From assembly GCA_024500155.1 (NCBI GenBank), contig CM044877.1, positions 79,100,001 to 79,164,000 of the forward strand: 64,000 nt of DNA, given 5' to 3'. The stretch comes from Chenopodium formosanum (Eukaryota > Streptophyta > Magnoliopsida > Caryophyllales > Amaranthaceae). The position numbers and the translations under genes are program-made. The notes under the pieces are model-generated. The model did no database searches, was not told the origin of the DNA, and saw only the letters and a list, made by a program, of their open reading frames with translations. Below, piece by piece: positions 11,509 to 21,178 of the stretch; the stretch's first letter is position 1; every line of letters begins with the position of its first letter.

Positions 11509-12280
11509 TTTTTTTTTCTTTTAGTTCGGAAAAAGGTAATTAGGAATAGCACTCAACAACAAACAACTCCACACACACCCTTAACTTCAAACCCCCTTTA
11601 AAAATCCAAATGTACCTGTTCCACAACACAACCAACAATATATTCCAACACAAAAATTCCAACAACAATGCACTTCACTAATTTCACACAAACCAAATTC
11701 ACAAAATCACAATGTTTATGTAATTTTCGATCACAATTTCAACTATTCTAAAAATCATTCACAATTTTCTCTAACAATTCTCCATAAAACATCAATAATT
11801 GTTCAATTCCAACCAAACATGCAATCAACTACACAATTTGTATGAAATAAACAATAATTAAGAAAATTTGAAAAAGAAAGTTGAGTAGAGAAGTGGATTA
11901 TACCAAATAGAGTATGAAAATGCTCTAAAATCCTCCAAGACTACCCAAATTTGCTCCTCCTTCTTCAAGCTTTCACCTTCTTGCTCTTGTTCTTCAATGG
12001 AGATTTTGTGGGTTTTCGAATTTTTGACCAAATTTGTGAATTTTTGTGATTTTTAGAAAGAGAATTGGAAGGAGAGTAAGAATTTGTAAATTTTGAGTGA
12101 AAAAAATGAAGGATTGATGATGATTTTGATGAGAGAAGGTAGAGAAGATGGGGTTTTTAGAGTGAGAAAGAGGTGGGTAAAGAGGAGAGAGAAGATGAAT
12201 ATGGGTAAATGAGAGGTGGAGAATGAGAGAAGGTAAAAAGAGATAAGGGGAAATCCCCCTTTTTTTACACGGCTGGGATT
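11509..12280 (-). other. Non-coding spacer of the Athila-type element
   Basis: AT-rich sequence between the ATHILA ORF and the hairpin array. On the plus strand it is purine-rich from 12050 to 12250, with GAGAGAAGGT-type words. No frame is recognised. Confidence 0.55.
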
Positions 12281-12737
12281 AGGAGCGGGCGTGCTGGGAT
12301 TAGGAGCGCCCGCTCCTGCTGTTAGAGGTACTTACTGCCTCGTTTTTTATAGTAGGAGCGGGCGTGCAGGGATTAGGAGCGCCCGCTCCTACTTCTTGGT
12401 ATCGATTCTGCCATTTTTTTTTTTTTTCAAAACTTTTAAATTTTTTTTTTTTTTTTTTTTTTTTCGAGAGCTGAGTATAGGAGCGGGCGTGCAGGTGTTA
12501 GGAGCGCCCGCTCCTACATTTTCTGAAGTTCCTGCCAGATCTTTGATATAGAGGAGCGGGCGTGCACTCCTTCAGGAGCGCCCGCTCCTATAATTTCAAG
12601 AGTTCCTGCCCAAATTTAAGTATACAGGAGCGGGCGTGCACTCCTTCAGGAGCGCCCGCTCCTATATTTTCTGGAGTTCCTGCTTTGTTTGCTGCTAGTA
12701 GGAGCGGGCGTGCACTCGGGTAGGAGCGCCCGCTCCT
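12281..12737. repeat. Array of six GC-rich hairpin units, 73-74 bp period
   Basis: Each unit reads AGGAGCGGGCG, then a 14-16 nt spacer usually starting TGCA or TGCT, then CGCCCGCTCCT, so the arms can pair over 11 bp. Units lie at 12281-12317, 12354-12390, 12479-12515, 12552-12589, 12626-12663 and 12700-12737. Starts are spaced 73, 125, 73, 74 and 74 bp. The long gap is explained by T-rich expansions at 12415-12464. The spacers between units share words such as AGTTCCTGC. The array lies between gag-protease and the ATHILA ORF, where pol would be expected. A protein-binding, packaging or RNA-structure role is possible but unproven. Confidence 0.93.
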
Positions 12738-12858
12738 ATCTGGAGTTTCCAAATTTACATTTTCTTTCTCCGAGCAAATTACCTACAGCAAAACAAAACA
12801 CTAAACAAAACATTCAAAATGTTAAGTGTTAGTTTAAGCTCTTTCATCTCCCTCTCTC

Positions 12859-12900
<42 letters not shown>

Positions 12901-12916
12901 GTAAAAGCAAAAATAC

Positions 12917-12945
12917 TCGGGTTGCCTCCCGGGAGCGCTTCTTTA
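12917..12945 (-). other. CGGGAGGCAACCCG hairpin after gag-protease
   Basis: On the sense strand, GAAGCGCTCCCGGGAGGCAA continues into CCCGAGTATTTTT about 40-60 nt after the gag-protease stop. The CGGG/CCCG arms can form a short hairpin. I recall similar GGGAGGCAACCC words in related Ty3/gypsy elements, but that is memory, not a search. Confidence 0.4.
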
Positions 12946-12980
12946 ACGTCACTAGCTTGACGCAAATTCGAAAAGTATCC

Positions 12981-15704
12981 TCAAGGTGGGATAAAGTTCG
13001 AAACCAAATTGTCACCATTGTTTTCATTGTTACAACTTGCCATCTTGGGCAAAACCAAATTGTTTTCTTGACTAACACCTACAACAAATTCATTTTTATC
13101 ATCTCTCTTTGAATCCTTCTTCCTTTTTCTCTTTGACTTTCTCTTCCTCTTCTTCTTGGAAGCCTTGATGTCACCCTCTTCATCCTTGTGAGCGTCGGGC
13201 TCACCATCTTCAAGCATAGTCTTGAGGCAAGCAAGCATGGAAATCACCTCATCAAACCTATCCAAACCTTGCTTTGACTCATGGACATTGAAAAGAGGGT
13301 TAGTAGCACAAAGCATTCTCAACATATGCAAATCATTATCATTAATAGCATCTAAAGTCATGCAATCTTTCATGGGGGAAGGACATCCTCTCTTAGGGTC
13401 AATGGTAAGACAAAATTCATCATCACCCACATTTAATGTGAGTTTTCCTTCCCTAACATCAATGATTGCACCACCCGTTGCTAAGAAAGGCCGACCTAGG
13501 ATAATAGGGGTGAGGGCATCTTCCGTCATTCCTAGCACAATAAAATCAACGGGAATGGTGAAATTACCTACCTTGAGAGGGACATCCTCAACCTTACCCT
13601 TAGGGAATTTGGTGGATCCATCGGCAAGTTGAAGAGTGACATTAGTGGGTACCAAACCACCTATACCAAGCTTCTCATAAACCGAAAAAGGCATCAAACT
13701 CACACTAGCTCCTAGATCACATAGGGCATTCTCAAAGGAAATGTTCTTAATTGAGCAAGGAATAGAGAAACTTCCGGGGTCTTTTAGTTTAGTGGGAGAG
13801 TGGTTTTTGATAATTGCACTACAATTTTCGGTTAAGCTCACCGTGGTGGACTCACTCATGACAACCATCTCATCCTCACTTGACTTAGACACCTCACATT
13901 GTTTTTCTTCTCTAGCCTCCTCATTTTCACTCTCTTTTTGCAAGCTCATGGGTGGAGTTTCATCTATGCTAGTCCCACATCTAGTCATGATTGCCTTACA
14001 ATGTTCTTCTTGACTAGGTGAAGAGATGCTAGGATTGTTGCTTTTAAGTGCATTAACTAGTTGAGTTAATTGAGTTTCTAGCATCTTATTGTGAACTTGC
14101 ACTTGCTTGATGGACTCCTCTAAGTCATTGGTTTTCTTGGTTTGAGCATTAACAAATTTTTCCATTGTTGCTTCTAGACTTGACTTAGGAGGGGGAGCTT
14201 GAAGTTGGAGAGGAGGTTGAGGGATAGGAGCAAGGGTAGGTCTATTTCCTCCATTAAAACCGGGTGGGTTATGATTAGACGAATATTGACCTCTTTGGTG
14301 ATACCTATTGTCATTTTGTTGATTAACTTGGTTGTTTGACACATAGTTACCATTACCTTGGTTCCTATAGTTTCCTTGATTATTTTGGACATTTCTTTGG
14401 CCACTATATTGACCTTGACCATTTCCTTGGGTTTGGCCCCCTTTCCAACCAAAGTTTGGGTGATGTTTCCATCCCTCATTATAGGTGTTGGAATAAGGGT
14501 CATACCTAGGATTGGTTTGACCATTGTTGATTGCATTTACTTGTTCCATGGAAGGGGAAGGGGAACATGCATCATTTAGCAAATAGCATTCCGAAGTCAC
14601 ATGATCATCACTTCCACAAGCATCACAAGACATCATTTGTATTGACATGTTTTCATTCAATGAACTAGACGCATGTGAATTATGACGTGGGGAAGGGGAT
14701 AGAGAAGAGGATTGCAATTGATCAAACTTAGAAGATAAAGCATCTAATTTTGAATTAATCATGTTTATAGCATTTACCTCATACTTTCCTCCTTTCTTGG
14801 AAGTGCTTCTCTCATCGGGGCTCCAATCGGTGTAGTTTTGAACTACATCCTCAATGATCTTTAGTGCCTCCGTGGGTGGCTTGTTCATGATAGGTCCTCC
14901 CGATGCTCCATCCAAGAGTATGCGGTCCGATCTCAAGAGTCCTCTATAAAACCCATGGAGCAAGAGCCAATCTTCCATGCCATGGTGGGGGCATTGTTGT
15001 TGGTAGCTCTTGAATCTCTCCCAAGCATCATAGAGGGATTCGTCGGGCTCTTGTTGAAAGTTCGAAATCTTGGACCTTAACTCCGCCGTTTTCCCAAGAG
15101 GAATGAACCTCCCAAGGAATGCCGAAGTCACCTCATTCCAAGTATTCAATGAGTTTGGAGGCAATCTATCAAGCCAATCACTTGCCTTGCCCGTTAAAGA
15201 GAATTTGAACATGCTTAAGAGAATGTACTCCGGAGTCACCCCATTTGCCTTCACGGTGCTACAATACCGTGTGAATTGCTTGAGATGTGCAATGGGATCT
15301 TCATGCTTTGCCCCGGAGAATTGATGACCCTCAATCAAGGTGATAAGGGCGGGCCTTATCTCAAAGTTGTTTGCTTCAATAGCGGGAGTAGCAATCCCAC
15401 TTGCTTCTTGATATGGAGGAGGAACACCAAACTCTCTTAAAGTCTTGTTCGGAGCGGCCATTTCAAATTGGTGAAGAGGTGGAGAAGTTGGAGAATTTGT
15501 CCTTGGTGACTCTAATGGAATGGTGTCTCCACTAGACTCACTAGAACTGGAATGATCGGACTCAACTACCACTTGTGCCTCACTTGATGTGGCACCCCTA
15601 GCTATCGCCCTCTTTTCTCTTCGATTTGCCCTTACTACTTTTTCAAGCTCAAGATTCAACGGCACAAGAGGAAGTGTCCTATTGCTGCGTTTGGGCATAA
15701 ACAA
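12981..15704 (-). CDS. gag-pro: Gag-protease polyprotein of the Athila-type element
   Basis: A 907-residue open frame. Residues of about 110-300 form a retrotransposon Gag capsid region; FSLTGKASDWLDRLP, then EVTSAFLGRFIP and DAWERFKSYQQQCPHHG, are typical. A CCHC zinc knuckle of exact form CX2CX4HX4C follows near residue 360, then a Gln/Asn/Gly-rich linker. A retroviral-type aspartic protease sits near 630-770, with the active-site word CDLGASVSLMP (DLG in place of DTG/DSG, as in Athila relatives) and IILGRPFLATGGA. A striking Lys/Arg tract occupies residues 849-870, like a nuclear localisation or RNA-binding signal. The frame then stops, with no polymerase or integrase downstream. The intact frame suggests functional Gag, consistent with a gag-only partner of an autonomous relative. 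Confidence 0.9.
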   Translation of the reverse strand: MFMPKRSNRTLPLVPLNLELEKVVRANRREKRAIARGATSSEAQVVVESDHSSSSESSGDTIPLESPRTNSPTSPPLHQFEMAAPNKTLREFGVPPPYQEASGIATPAIEANNFEIRPALITLIEGHQFSGAKHEDPIAHLKQFTRYCSTVKANGVTPEYILLSMFKFSLTGKASDWLDRLPPNSLNTWNEVTSAFLGRFIPLGKTAELRSKISNFQQEPDESLYDAWERFKSYQQQCPHHGMEDWLLLHGFYRGLLRSDRILLDGASGGPIMNKPPTEALKIIEDVVQNYTDWSPDERSTSKKGGKYEVNAINMINSKLDALSSKFDQLQSSSLSPSPRHNSHASSSLNENMSIQMMSCDACGSDDHVTSECYLLNDACSPSPSMEQVNAINNGQTNPRYDPYSNTYNEGWKHHPNFGWKGGQTQGNGQGQYSGQRNVQNNQGNYRNQGNGNYVSNNQVNQQNDNRYHQRGQYSSNHNPPGFNGGNRPTLAPIPQPPLQLQAPPPKSSLEATMEKFVNAQTKKTNDLEESIKQVQVHNKMLETQLTQLVNALKSNNPSISSPSQEEHCKAIMTRCGTSIDETPPMSLQKESENEEAREEKQCEVSKSSEDEMVVMSESTTVSLTENCSAIIKNHSPTKLKDPGSFSIPCSIKNISFENALCDLGASVSLMPFSVYEKLGIGGLVPTNVTLQLADGSTKFPKGKVEDVPLKVGNFTIPVDFIVLGMTEDALTPIILGRPFLATGGAIIDVREGKLTLNVGDDEFCLTIDPKRGCPSPMKDCMTLDAINDNDLHMLRMLCATNPLFNVHESKQGLDRFDEVISMLACLKTMLEDGEPDAHKDEEGDIKASKKKRKRKSKRKRKKDSKRDDKNEFVVGVSQENNLVLPKMASCNNENNGDNLVSNFIPP

Positions 15705-15815
15705 AGAAGACTAGAAGGGAGATTAGTAGGTTAGTCAAAGAAAACAGAGAAAAATAAAGCTATACAAATGAACTAGTCTCACATATCTCATAAGTAACTC
15801 AATGCTTAACGCCAT

Positions 15816-15833
15816 TCCCCGGCAACGGCGCCA
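15816..15833 (-). other. Primer binding site, tRNA-Asp type
   Basis: The plus strand reads TCCCCGGCAACGGCGCCA, identical to the 3' end of plant tRNA-Asp(GTC) including CCA as I know it. The sense (minus) strand is therefore complementary to that primer, 3 nt from the LTR edge at 15837. tRNA-Asp priming is typical of Athila/Calypso-lineage elements. Confidence 0.9.
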
Positions 15834-15836
15834 TTT

Positions 15837-17425
15837 TGGTAGAGGGAAATAATCGGTCGTTGGACGATCACCCTAAAACCAAACAATATTTCTACCTAAA
15901 CCAACCTAAGACAAGTCTAGGGTAAGTAGAGGATCGTATCCACATGGGAATGGGTAAGTACACCGAGAGTATGAAACGGTTGCAATCTAGTTCGGTCACA
16001 AATTGGGGGTTTTGATTAGATAACTACTATGGAGACAAACACTAGGGGGGAATAGGGATCGACTCCAACCAAACCAACGGATCAAATCAATAGGCAAGCA
16101 CGAACACAAATTGGGTGATAGAGGGGGCACTCAATGTTACCTTCTTTCGAAGCCACAACACTAAGCATTCCTAAGCCAAACTCAACTAACAAGATAGGCC
16201 AACCAAGTCTTAACAATGAGAAGTAGACTACTAACTCGGGTTTGTCTTTCGATCGGTCCAAGAAAGCATTAAAGCACAAGCAATTGAGATTTCTCACCTA
16301 ATTGTTGCAACTAAGACTACTACATCATTCAAACAAGGAACCATAATCAAGAGGAGATTAGCATAACCATAATAAGAAAAGGCTCACAACTAGACTTCAT
16401 CTCTCAATGCAAGCATAGAAGTGAATACATGAGCAATAAGTGGCCATCCAATTACACATGCAATTAACCATCTCTTTAACAATCAATCATCAATCCAAAA
16501 TGAACATGCAAGCACAAACATCAATCAACCCATGGCTTGGTTGGGTCTTCACCCAACCCCTAGCTAATTAACTACTCACTAAACATGGTGAGGGACATCA
16601 AAACAACAAGTTCTAATCCAAGCATTAAGTTAATAAGTTAAGAGGAGTAGTAGGAATAAGGTAGATTGGACATGCAACAACAATTAAGCAAGATCAAGAG
16701 AGAAATTAACAATTAAAAGTAAATAAAAACTGAAATTAAAGAGTAAGAGATAGAGGAAAGAGATTACTTAAAATGCTTCAAAGTTGAGAAAATGTTGAAA
16801 AGAAGAATACAAACTTCAATTAATCTACTTCAATGATTGAGTTGAGAAGTTCTAAGCTAATAAATAAGGGTTGAGAAGAACTAAGGGCCTAAGAAAACTA
16901 GAAGGGGAAAGAAGATCCCAGAAAACTGAAGCCAAGGGTCGTATTTATATGCCCAAAAGTTACATCGTAAAATCCGTCAAAATCGAGCTTCAGAACAGAA
17001 GGAGCGCCCGCTCCTGGGTGTGGAGCGCCCGCTCCTGGGCTCTCTGCACGCCCTCTCCTCTTGCACCAGTTTGAGGTAGTTTGTAGGAAAACAGGGAGGA
17101 GCGTCCGCTCCTAAATAGGTGCACGCCCGCTCCTAAAAGTGCAGGAGAGGCAGAATGTGGCAGTTCAGGCAGGAGCGCCCGCTCCTAAAAGGCTGCACGC
17201 CCGCTCATGCTTTCCTTTGCTTCCAAAGAGTATTTCTTCATGCTTATGCTATTAGCCCATTTTTCATCGTACCTACAAGCACGAGCACACACATAAAAAG
17301 AAACGGGGAAGCCAAAAGATGCAAATTAGCACAAGAGGAGTTAGAAAAAGGGATTAAAGTAGGGGAAAGAGTACAAAATTGTGTTTTAAAAAGCCATGAT
17401 AAGTGGACAAATAAAACACTTATCA
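15837..17425 (-). repeat. 5' LTR of the Athila-type element (1589 bp)
   Basis: This is the promoter-bearing LTR in element orientation. Compared with the left LTR I see three substitutions (16700, 17104 and 17153), one inserted G near 15945 and a 22-bp deletion of one hairpin word near 17000. The GC-rich words around 17000-17210 would lie in the LTR part transcribed first. Confidence 0.93.
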
Positions 17426-17713
17426 ATTTTCAACTTTGTTTTCGTTGGTTTAGTTTTTAAATTGTGTTCTCTAAATAGTTTTGGTTTTCAAGTCTTCCGC
17501 TGTGTATCTTTGATATTTGCCTTAACCGTTTTCACGGTGGCGGTAATGTCTTAGATATTCCTAAAACATATTTTAAAAGGAGTAAAGTGTGCATTTAAAG
17601 GAAAGGAATTTCTAGGGTGTTACATAAGCTACCCTGCAAGATAGATTTGTATAAGTATATTTGTATAGCTTAGTAGGAATTTAATTTGTGGTGTTTTTTT
17701 ATTTTGCAGACAA

Positions 17714-18142
17714 ATGTCGAGGATGAATGCAACTCCAAGGAGGTGTCACTATGGGATTATGGTGTCAAGCACTAGGGCATGGACTAAAGACAACCCGGGG
17801 AGAAGGTTTTTGGCCTGTCCAGACTATGATGCAGAGAAAGATAGAAGGGGATGCAAATATTTTAGGTGGGTAGACACAGACCCTCCTACAACCTGGCAGA
17901 CTGATGTCATTTTAGGATTAATGGAGGAGAAGCAGCATCTCAAACAACAGTTGTTATCAATGAGGAAAGATTTGTATGAAGAAAACAAGTACTCAAGGAA
18001 GGTTGTTGCTGACTACACTCTATTAAAGTTTAAACGGGCGGCGAAGTTGGGATGCAGATTTCAAGTGTGGTTCACTATTGTTGTAGTTGTTGTTAGTGTC
18101 CTAATTTGTATATGCAAGGCAATGAATGTAAAAATAGGGTAG
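17714..18142 (+). CDS. GRF-type zinc-finger membrane protein carried by the MULE
   Basis: A 142-aa intact frame. The N-terminal GRF zinc-finger signature has CHYG at 11-14, then NPGRRFLACP ending at Cys34, then GCKYFRW with Cys47. In many GRF fingers the first pair is CxCG, so CHYG is a variant. A charged, coiled-coil-like segment (about 67-100) follows, and a hydrophobic helix (about 118-135) could anchor the C-terminus in a membrane. The ATG lies 4 nt after TTTTATTTTGCAG, a good 3' splice site, so an upstream non-coding exon probably existed. The LTR nest (ending 17629) now lies only 85 bp upstream, cutting this gene from the left MULE end. It is convergent with the transposase. GRF fingers bind nucleic acid in some proteins; the role here is unknown. 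Confidence 0.7.
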   Translation: MSRMNATPRRCHYGIMVSSTRAWTKDNPGRRFLACPDYDAEKDRRGCKYFRWVDTDPPTTWQTDVILGLMEEKQHLKQQLLSMRKDLYEENKYSRKVVADYTLLKFKRAAKLGCRFQVWFTIVVVVVSVLICICKAMNVKIG

Positions 18143-18220
18143 GTGTTACCTTATTTCCTCTTACATGATTGCCTTTTCTTCTGGTTTGCAAGGTTCTGCT
18201 AGTTTATGTTTGTTATTAGA

Positions 18221-21178
18221 TTATGCTAAGTGTAATGAAATATTATTTATCAAATACTTGAAATATGTTACCTGAAGTTGCTGTGATGTTATTGTTGGAG
18301 GTTCTTGGCTTTGTTGGCTTGATGGAGGGTAATCTTCTGCCTGAAATGAGTATATTGTTTGATCACCTTCAAAATCTGTGTAATAAGCCCTTTGGCCTCT
18401 CTGTTGCACAAAAGGAACAGGTTGCACATTCTGTGATTCAGATCTTGAAGTAGAATTAGGTACTCCTCCCTGTAAGATAACAGGTTATGTAAATTTATGA
18501 GAAAAAAAAATTAAAAAAAAAAACACACAAAAGCCACATAGTTAAGTAAAAGAAATGTACAGTAGCTACTCTTTGAAACCCATTTGGGTATGTGTAAATG
18601 CCAATTCCTCTCATGTGCATGGGTTTGTAAGAGTTGGAAGTTTCTTCTTGCTGTTGTTGGTTGCTGGCCTGTGGGATGTTAGAGGTATCCTGTTTGCAGC
18701 CTCTTTTGTTGTGCCCATGCACTCCACAAACACTGCAGCACATCCTAATTCCTGTTTTTCTCAGCTTCCCTGCTGCTGACATTTCTCCACTTTGCACCCT
18801 CCTTTTTTTTTGGGTCTATGTAGTATTTTCTTCAATTTAGGGGGAATTACAACACCATCACTAGGTGGCCACTCCTGAGGACCATTCAAAGGCTCTAACA
18901 AATATTCATATGCCTTTAAATATGTTGCCTTTGTGAAGTATTGATTAACATAAGGCTCAGGATTGTCACCTTTGTTCCACATTGCCACAATGGCATGTTT
19001 GCAGGGAACACCACTGAGCTCCCAGACCCTGCAAGTGCATGTTATGTTCCCTAAATTGACCACAAATCTTTCTTGTGTTGCACCTTGTCTTACTCCATAA
19101 GAACAACCTCCATTCCAGTAACTATTCCATCCCCTAGCCCAAACCTTATTCCATTCAAATTTCTGCTTAATTCTAGGGCATAGCACAATCTGTTTTTTCT
19201 TGATTTGATCTCTTTTCTTATGTAGTCTCTCCATCAAACCTTCTCTGATGTCTTCCAGCATTGTTATTATTGGTTTGTGTCTAGAGTTGAGTATATATGA
19301 GTTAAATACCTCACTCATATTATTATCAACACTCTCACAACAAGACATTGAAGTATAAAAGGCTCTGCACCATTTCTTGTAATTTCTAGCCATTAAATCC
19401 TTAGCTGCATCATTTGAGATTTCCCTCAAGGTCTGCATGTTTGCAGTGAACTCATTTTCAGTACTGCTTTTTGCTATTTTCCAGAATTGTTTTCAGAGTT
19501 CTAACCAACCACTCATAACTCCCCTAAAGTTGCAGTACACATGTCGGGCGCATACTCTTGACTCTGCTGAGGGCAATACATTTGATATAGCAGCAAGTAG
19601 ACCCTTTTGTTGATCAGACATCATAGTGTACCCAGCCCCCTCTGAAGTTCCTAGATCATCTGCAAGCAAATCAAGGAACCAACTCCACGTGTCTATGCTT
19701 TCCACTTCAACCACTGCCCAAGCTATTGGGAACATTTGGTTGTTCCCGTCTCTCCCAATAGCTACAAGTAGCTGACCACCAAATGGACCTTTTAGAAAAC
19801 ATCCATCCAAAGATATAAAAGGTCTGCAACCTGATAAGAATCCTTTTTTCAATGCATCAAAACAGATGTAAACCCTATGAAAAACATTGCCATCCAGCTT
19901 CAGTTTGATGGTGTTGCTCCTGTTGCTTCTCATGATCTCAGCTACATACCTTGGTAATAAGGCATACTGCTCTTCATACTCTCCTACAATTAAGCTTTGA
20001 CCCATCTTCCTAGCCTTATAAGCCTTATACCTACTAACTTTCAGCCCTCTCTCTAACCAGATAGTTTCAATAATGTCATGTACTTTCATGTAAGGATTCA
20101 CCTTAAACTTACTCTGAAAGGTTTTAGCAATCCACATTGAGGTAAGTCTTCTATTTTTAGAATTTCTCCCACATGTGTGCTCACTTAAATGAGTTTTAAC
20201 CATGAATGATCTACTCTTCTTATCCCATGATCCCCAGATTTTCCATGGACAACCCTTGTCTTTATTGGAACAGTGACACCCAATCCTATCAGGTGCATTC
20301 TTTGAGTACTTAATCTCTCTGCCAAACTCAATTGAGTGACCTGTTATAGCTTCTCTAAATGCAGCAGCAATTGCAAATCTTTTCCCCACAAAAAAACAAG
20401 AACTCCTATCTAAGTCAAGGTCCTTGTACCTGGCCCTTACACCTGCATCAGGTGCTTCTAGATAGCCAAAATCAGATTCATCATCATCTTCTTCTTCTTC
20501 ATCTGAAGTCTGATCTTGGGACTCATTGTCACTGTCCTGTTCTGAGTCACTAATGTATCTGTTTTTATTTTTGTCTTTTGACTGATCTAACCTTTTCAGC
20601 ATCTCTATTTCATCATCATACTGAAGTTGCTTATTTCTCTCCTCCTTCAACATATTCCTTGCATTAATACACTCAACATCATCCTCATCTGAACCCTCAG
20701 TGTCATAGTCAATGTCAGGATCAGTATCTCTTGGGATAGATGGGAAACTTGGTAAGCCTCCAACACTACTCAACAATCCAACAAATGAACCAGTTCCTAA
20801 ATTAGTGTTAATAGTATTCATTTGACCAATCTCATGCTCAGTGTACACATGTATAAGCCTAAACTCCAACAGTAGTGACAAGAAAGGATCACAACTGGTG
20901 CTATCTAAACCCAACTACCTTATACCAGTCTGCATGTCTTTCCTAGGATCCAAGTAGTGCAATTTGATAATATCATTGTACCCTAAAGAATCAATTACTT
21001 CTTTCAGGTATTTAGCATCAACAGTGTCAGGTATGTCCTCAAACATCCTAACTCTACCACCATTGTATATTAAATGTCCTGTAGCTTGTACCCATTCCCC
21101 TCCAAAATGAACAATCAAACAAGGTCTGACATTCATTTGTTCATTTATTTGGTTTTCTGTTTCATTCATCTGATTCAA
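18221..21178 (-). pseudogene. mudrA-like: MuDR-family transposase, broken
   Basis: One frame runs from 21178 to 18761, interrupted by TAG at 20915-20917 and TGA at 19493-19495. A slip in the A9 run (plus-strand T9, about 18803-18811) moves the remainder into another frame (18570-18797). A GT-AG intron (18470-18569) then leads to a last exon that stops near 18221. Domains in order are an N-terminal PB1-like MuDR domain, an acidic linker, the MuDR DNA-binding region with C/H pairs (CHCSNKDKGCPW, EHTCG), and the MULE catalytic core (SLDGCFLKG, then MSDQQKG, then the NNMSEVFN segment for D-D-E). A SWIM zinc finger (CTCRVWELSGVPCKH) and a CCHC knuckle (CSVCGVHGHNKRGC) follow. The stops fit TGG-to-TAG and CGA-to-TGA transitions, a usual decay of methylated transposons. 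The slip could be an assembly error. Confidence 0.88.

Larger units (their letters stand above)
6106..17425 (-). mobile_element. Young pol-less Athila-lineage LTR retrotransposon
   Basis: An 11.3-kb element with two nearly identical LTRs (6106-7715 and 15837-17425). It has TG...CA ends, the ATTTT target duplication, a tRNA-Asp primer binding site next to the right LTR and a purine tract next to the left LTR. It therefore reads from right to left. Coding content is gag-protease (12981-15704) and an ATHILA-type ORF (9838-11508). No reverse transcriptase, RNase H or integrase frame is present. By eye the LTRs differ by three substitutions, a 1-bp indel and a 22-bp indel over about 1.6 kb, so insertion is recent. 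It needs polymerase and integrase in trans. Assignment to Athila rests on the primer site, the DLGAS protease and the ATHILA ORF. Confidence 0.9.
3739..17624. mobile_element. Apparent solo LTR split by an Athila-type insertion
   Basis: The element begins TGTAATACCCCGTA at 3739 and ends GGGTGTTACA at 17624, giving TG...CA ends. It is flanked by the 5-bp duplication TAAGC (3734-3738 and 17625-17629). After removing the inner element and one copy of its ATTTT duplication, about 2.56 kb remains: 3739-6105 plus 17431-17624. No coding domain, primer site or internal LTR pair is visible. It is therefore best read as a solo LTR of a long-LTR Ty3/gypsy family, of which chromovirus Tekay-type LTRs are one known example, left by LTR-LTR recombination. 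It contains a TATA-like box near 3988 and a GC-rich CCACCA/CAG-rich patch at 4113-4258. A non-autonomous element without LTR pairs is the alternative. Confidence 0.75.

Noticed and set aside
12281..12737. CRISPR-like array
   Set aside because: Regular repeats and spacers exist, but the spacers themselves repeat, the host is a plant, and the array lies inside a retrotransposon.
12740..12980. Remnant reverse transcriptase between gag-protease and the array
   Set aside because: Both strands were read. Only T/A tracts and a short hairpin are present, with no RT, RNase H or integrase motif.
13222..15324. Plus-strand frames opposite gag-protease
   Set aside because: Antisense shadows of the real gag-protease frame.
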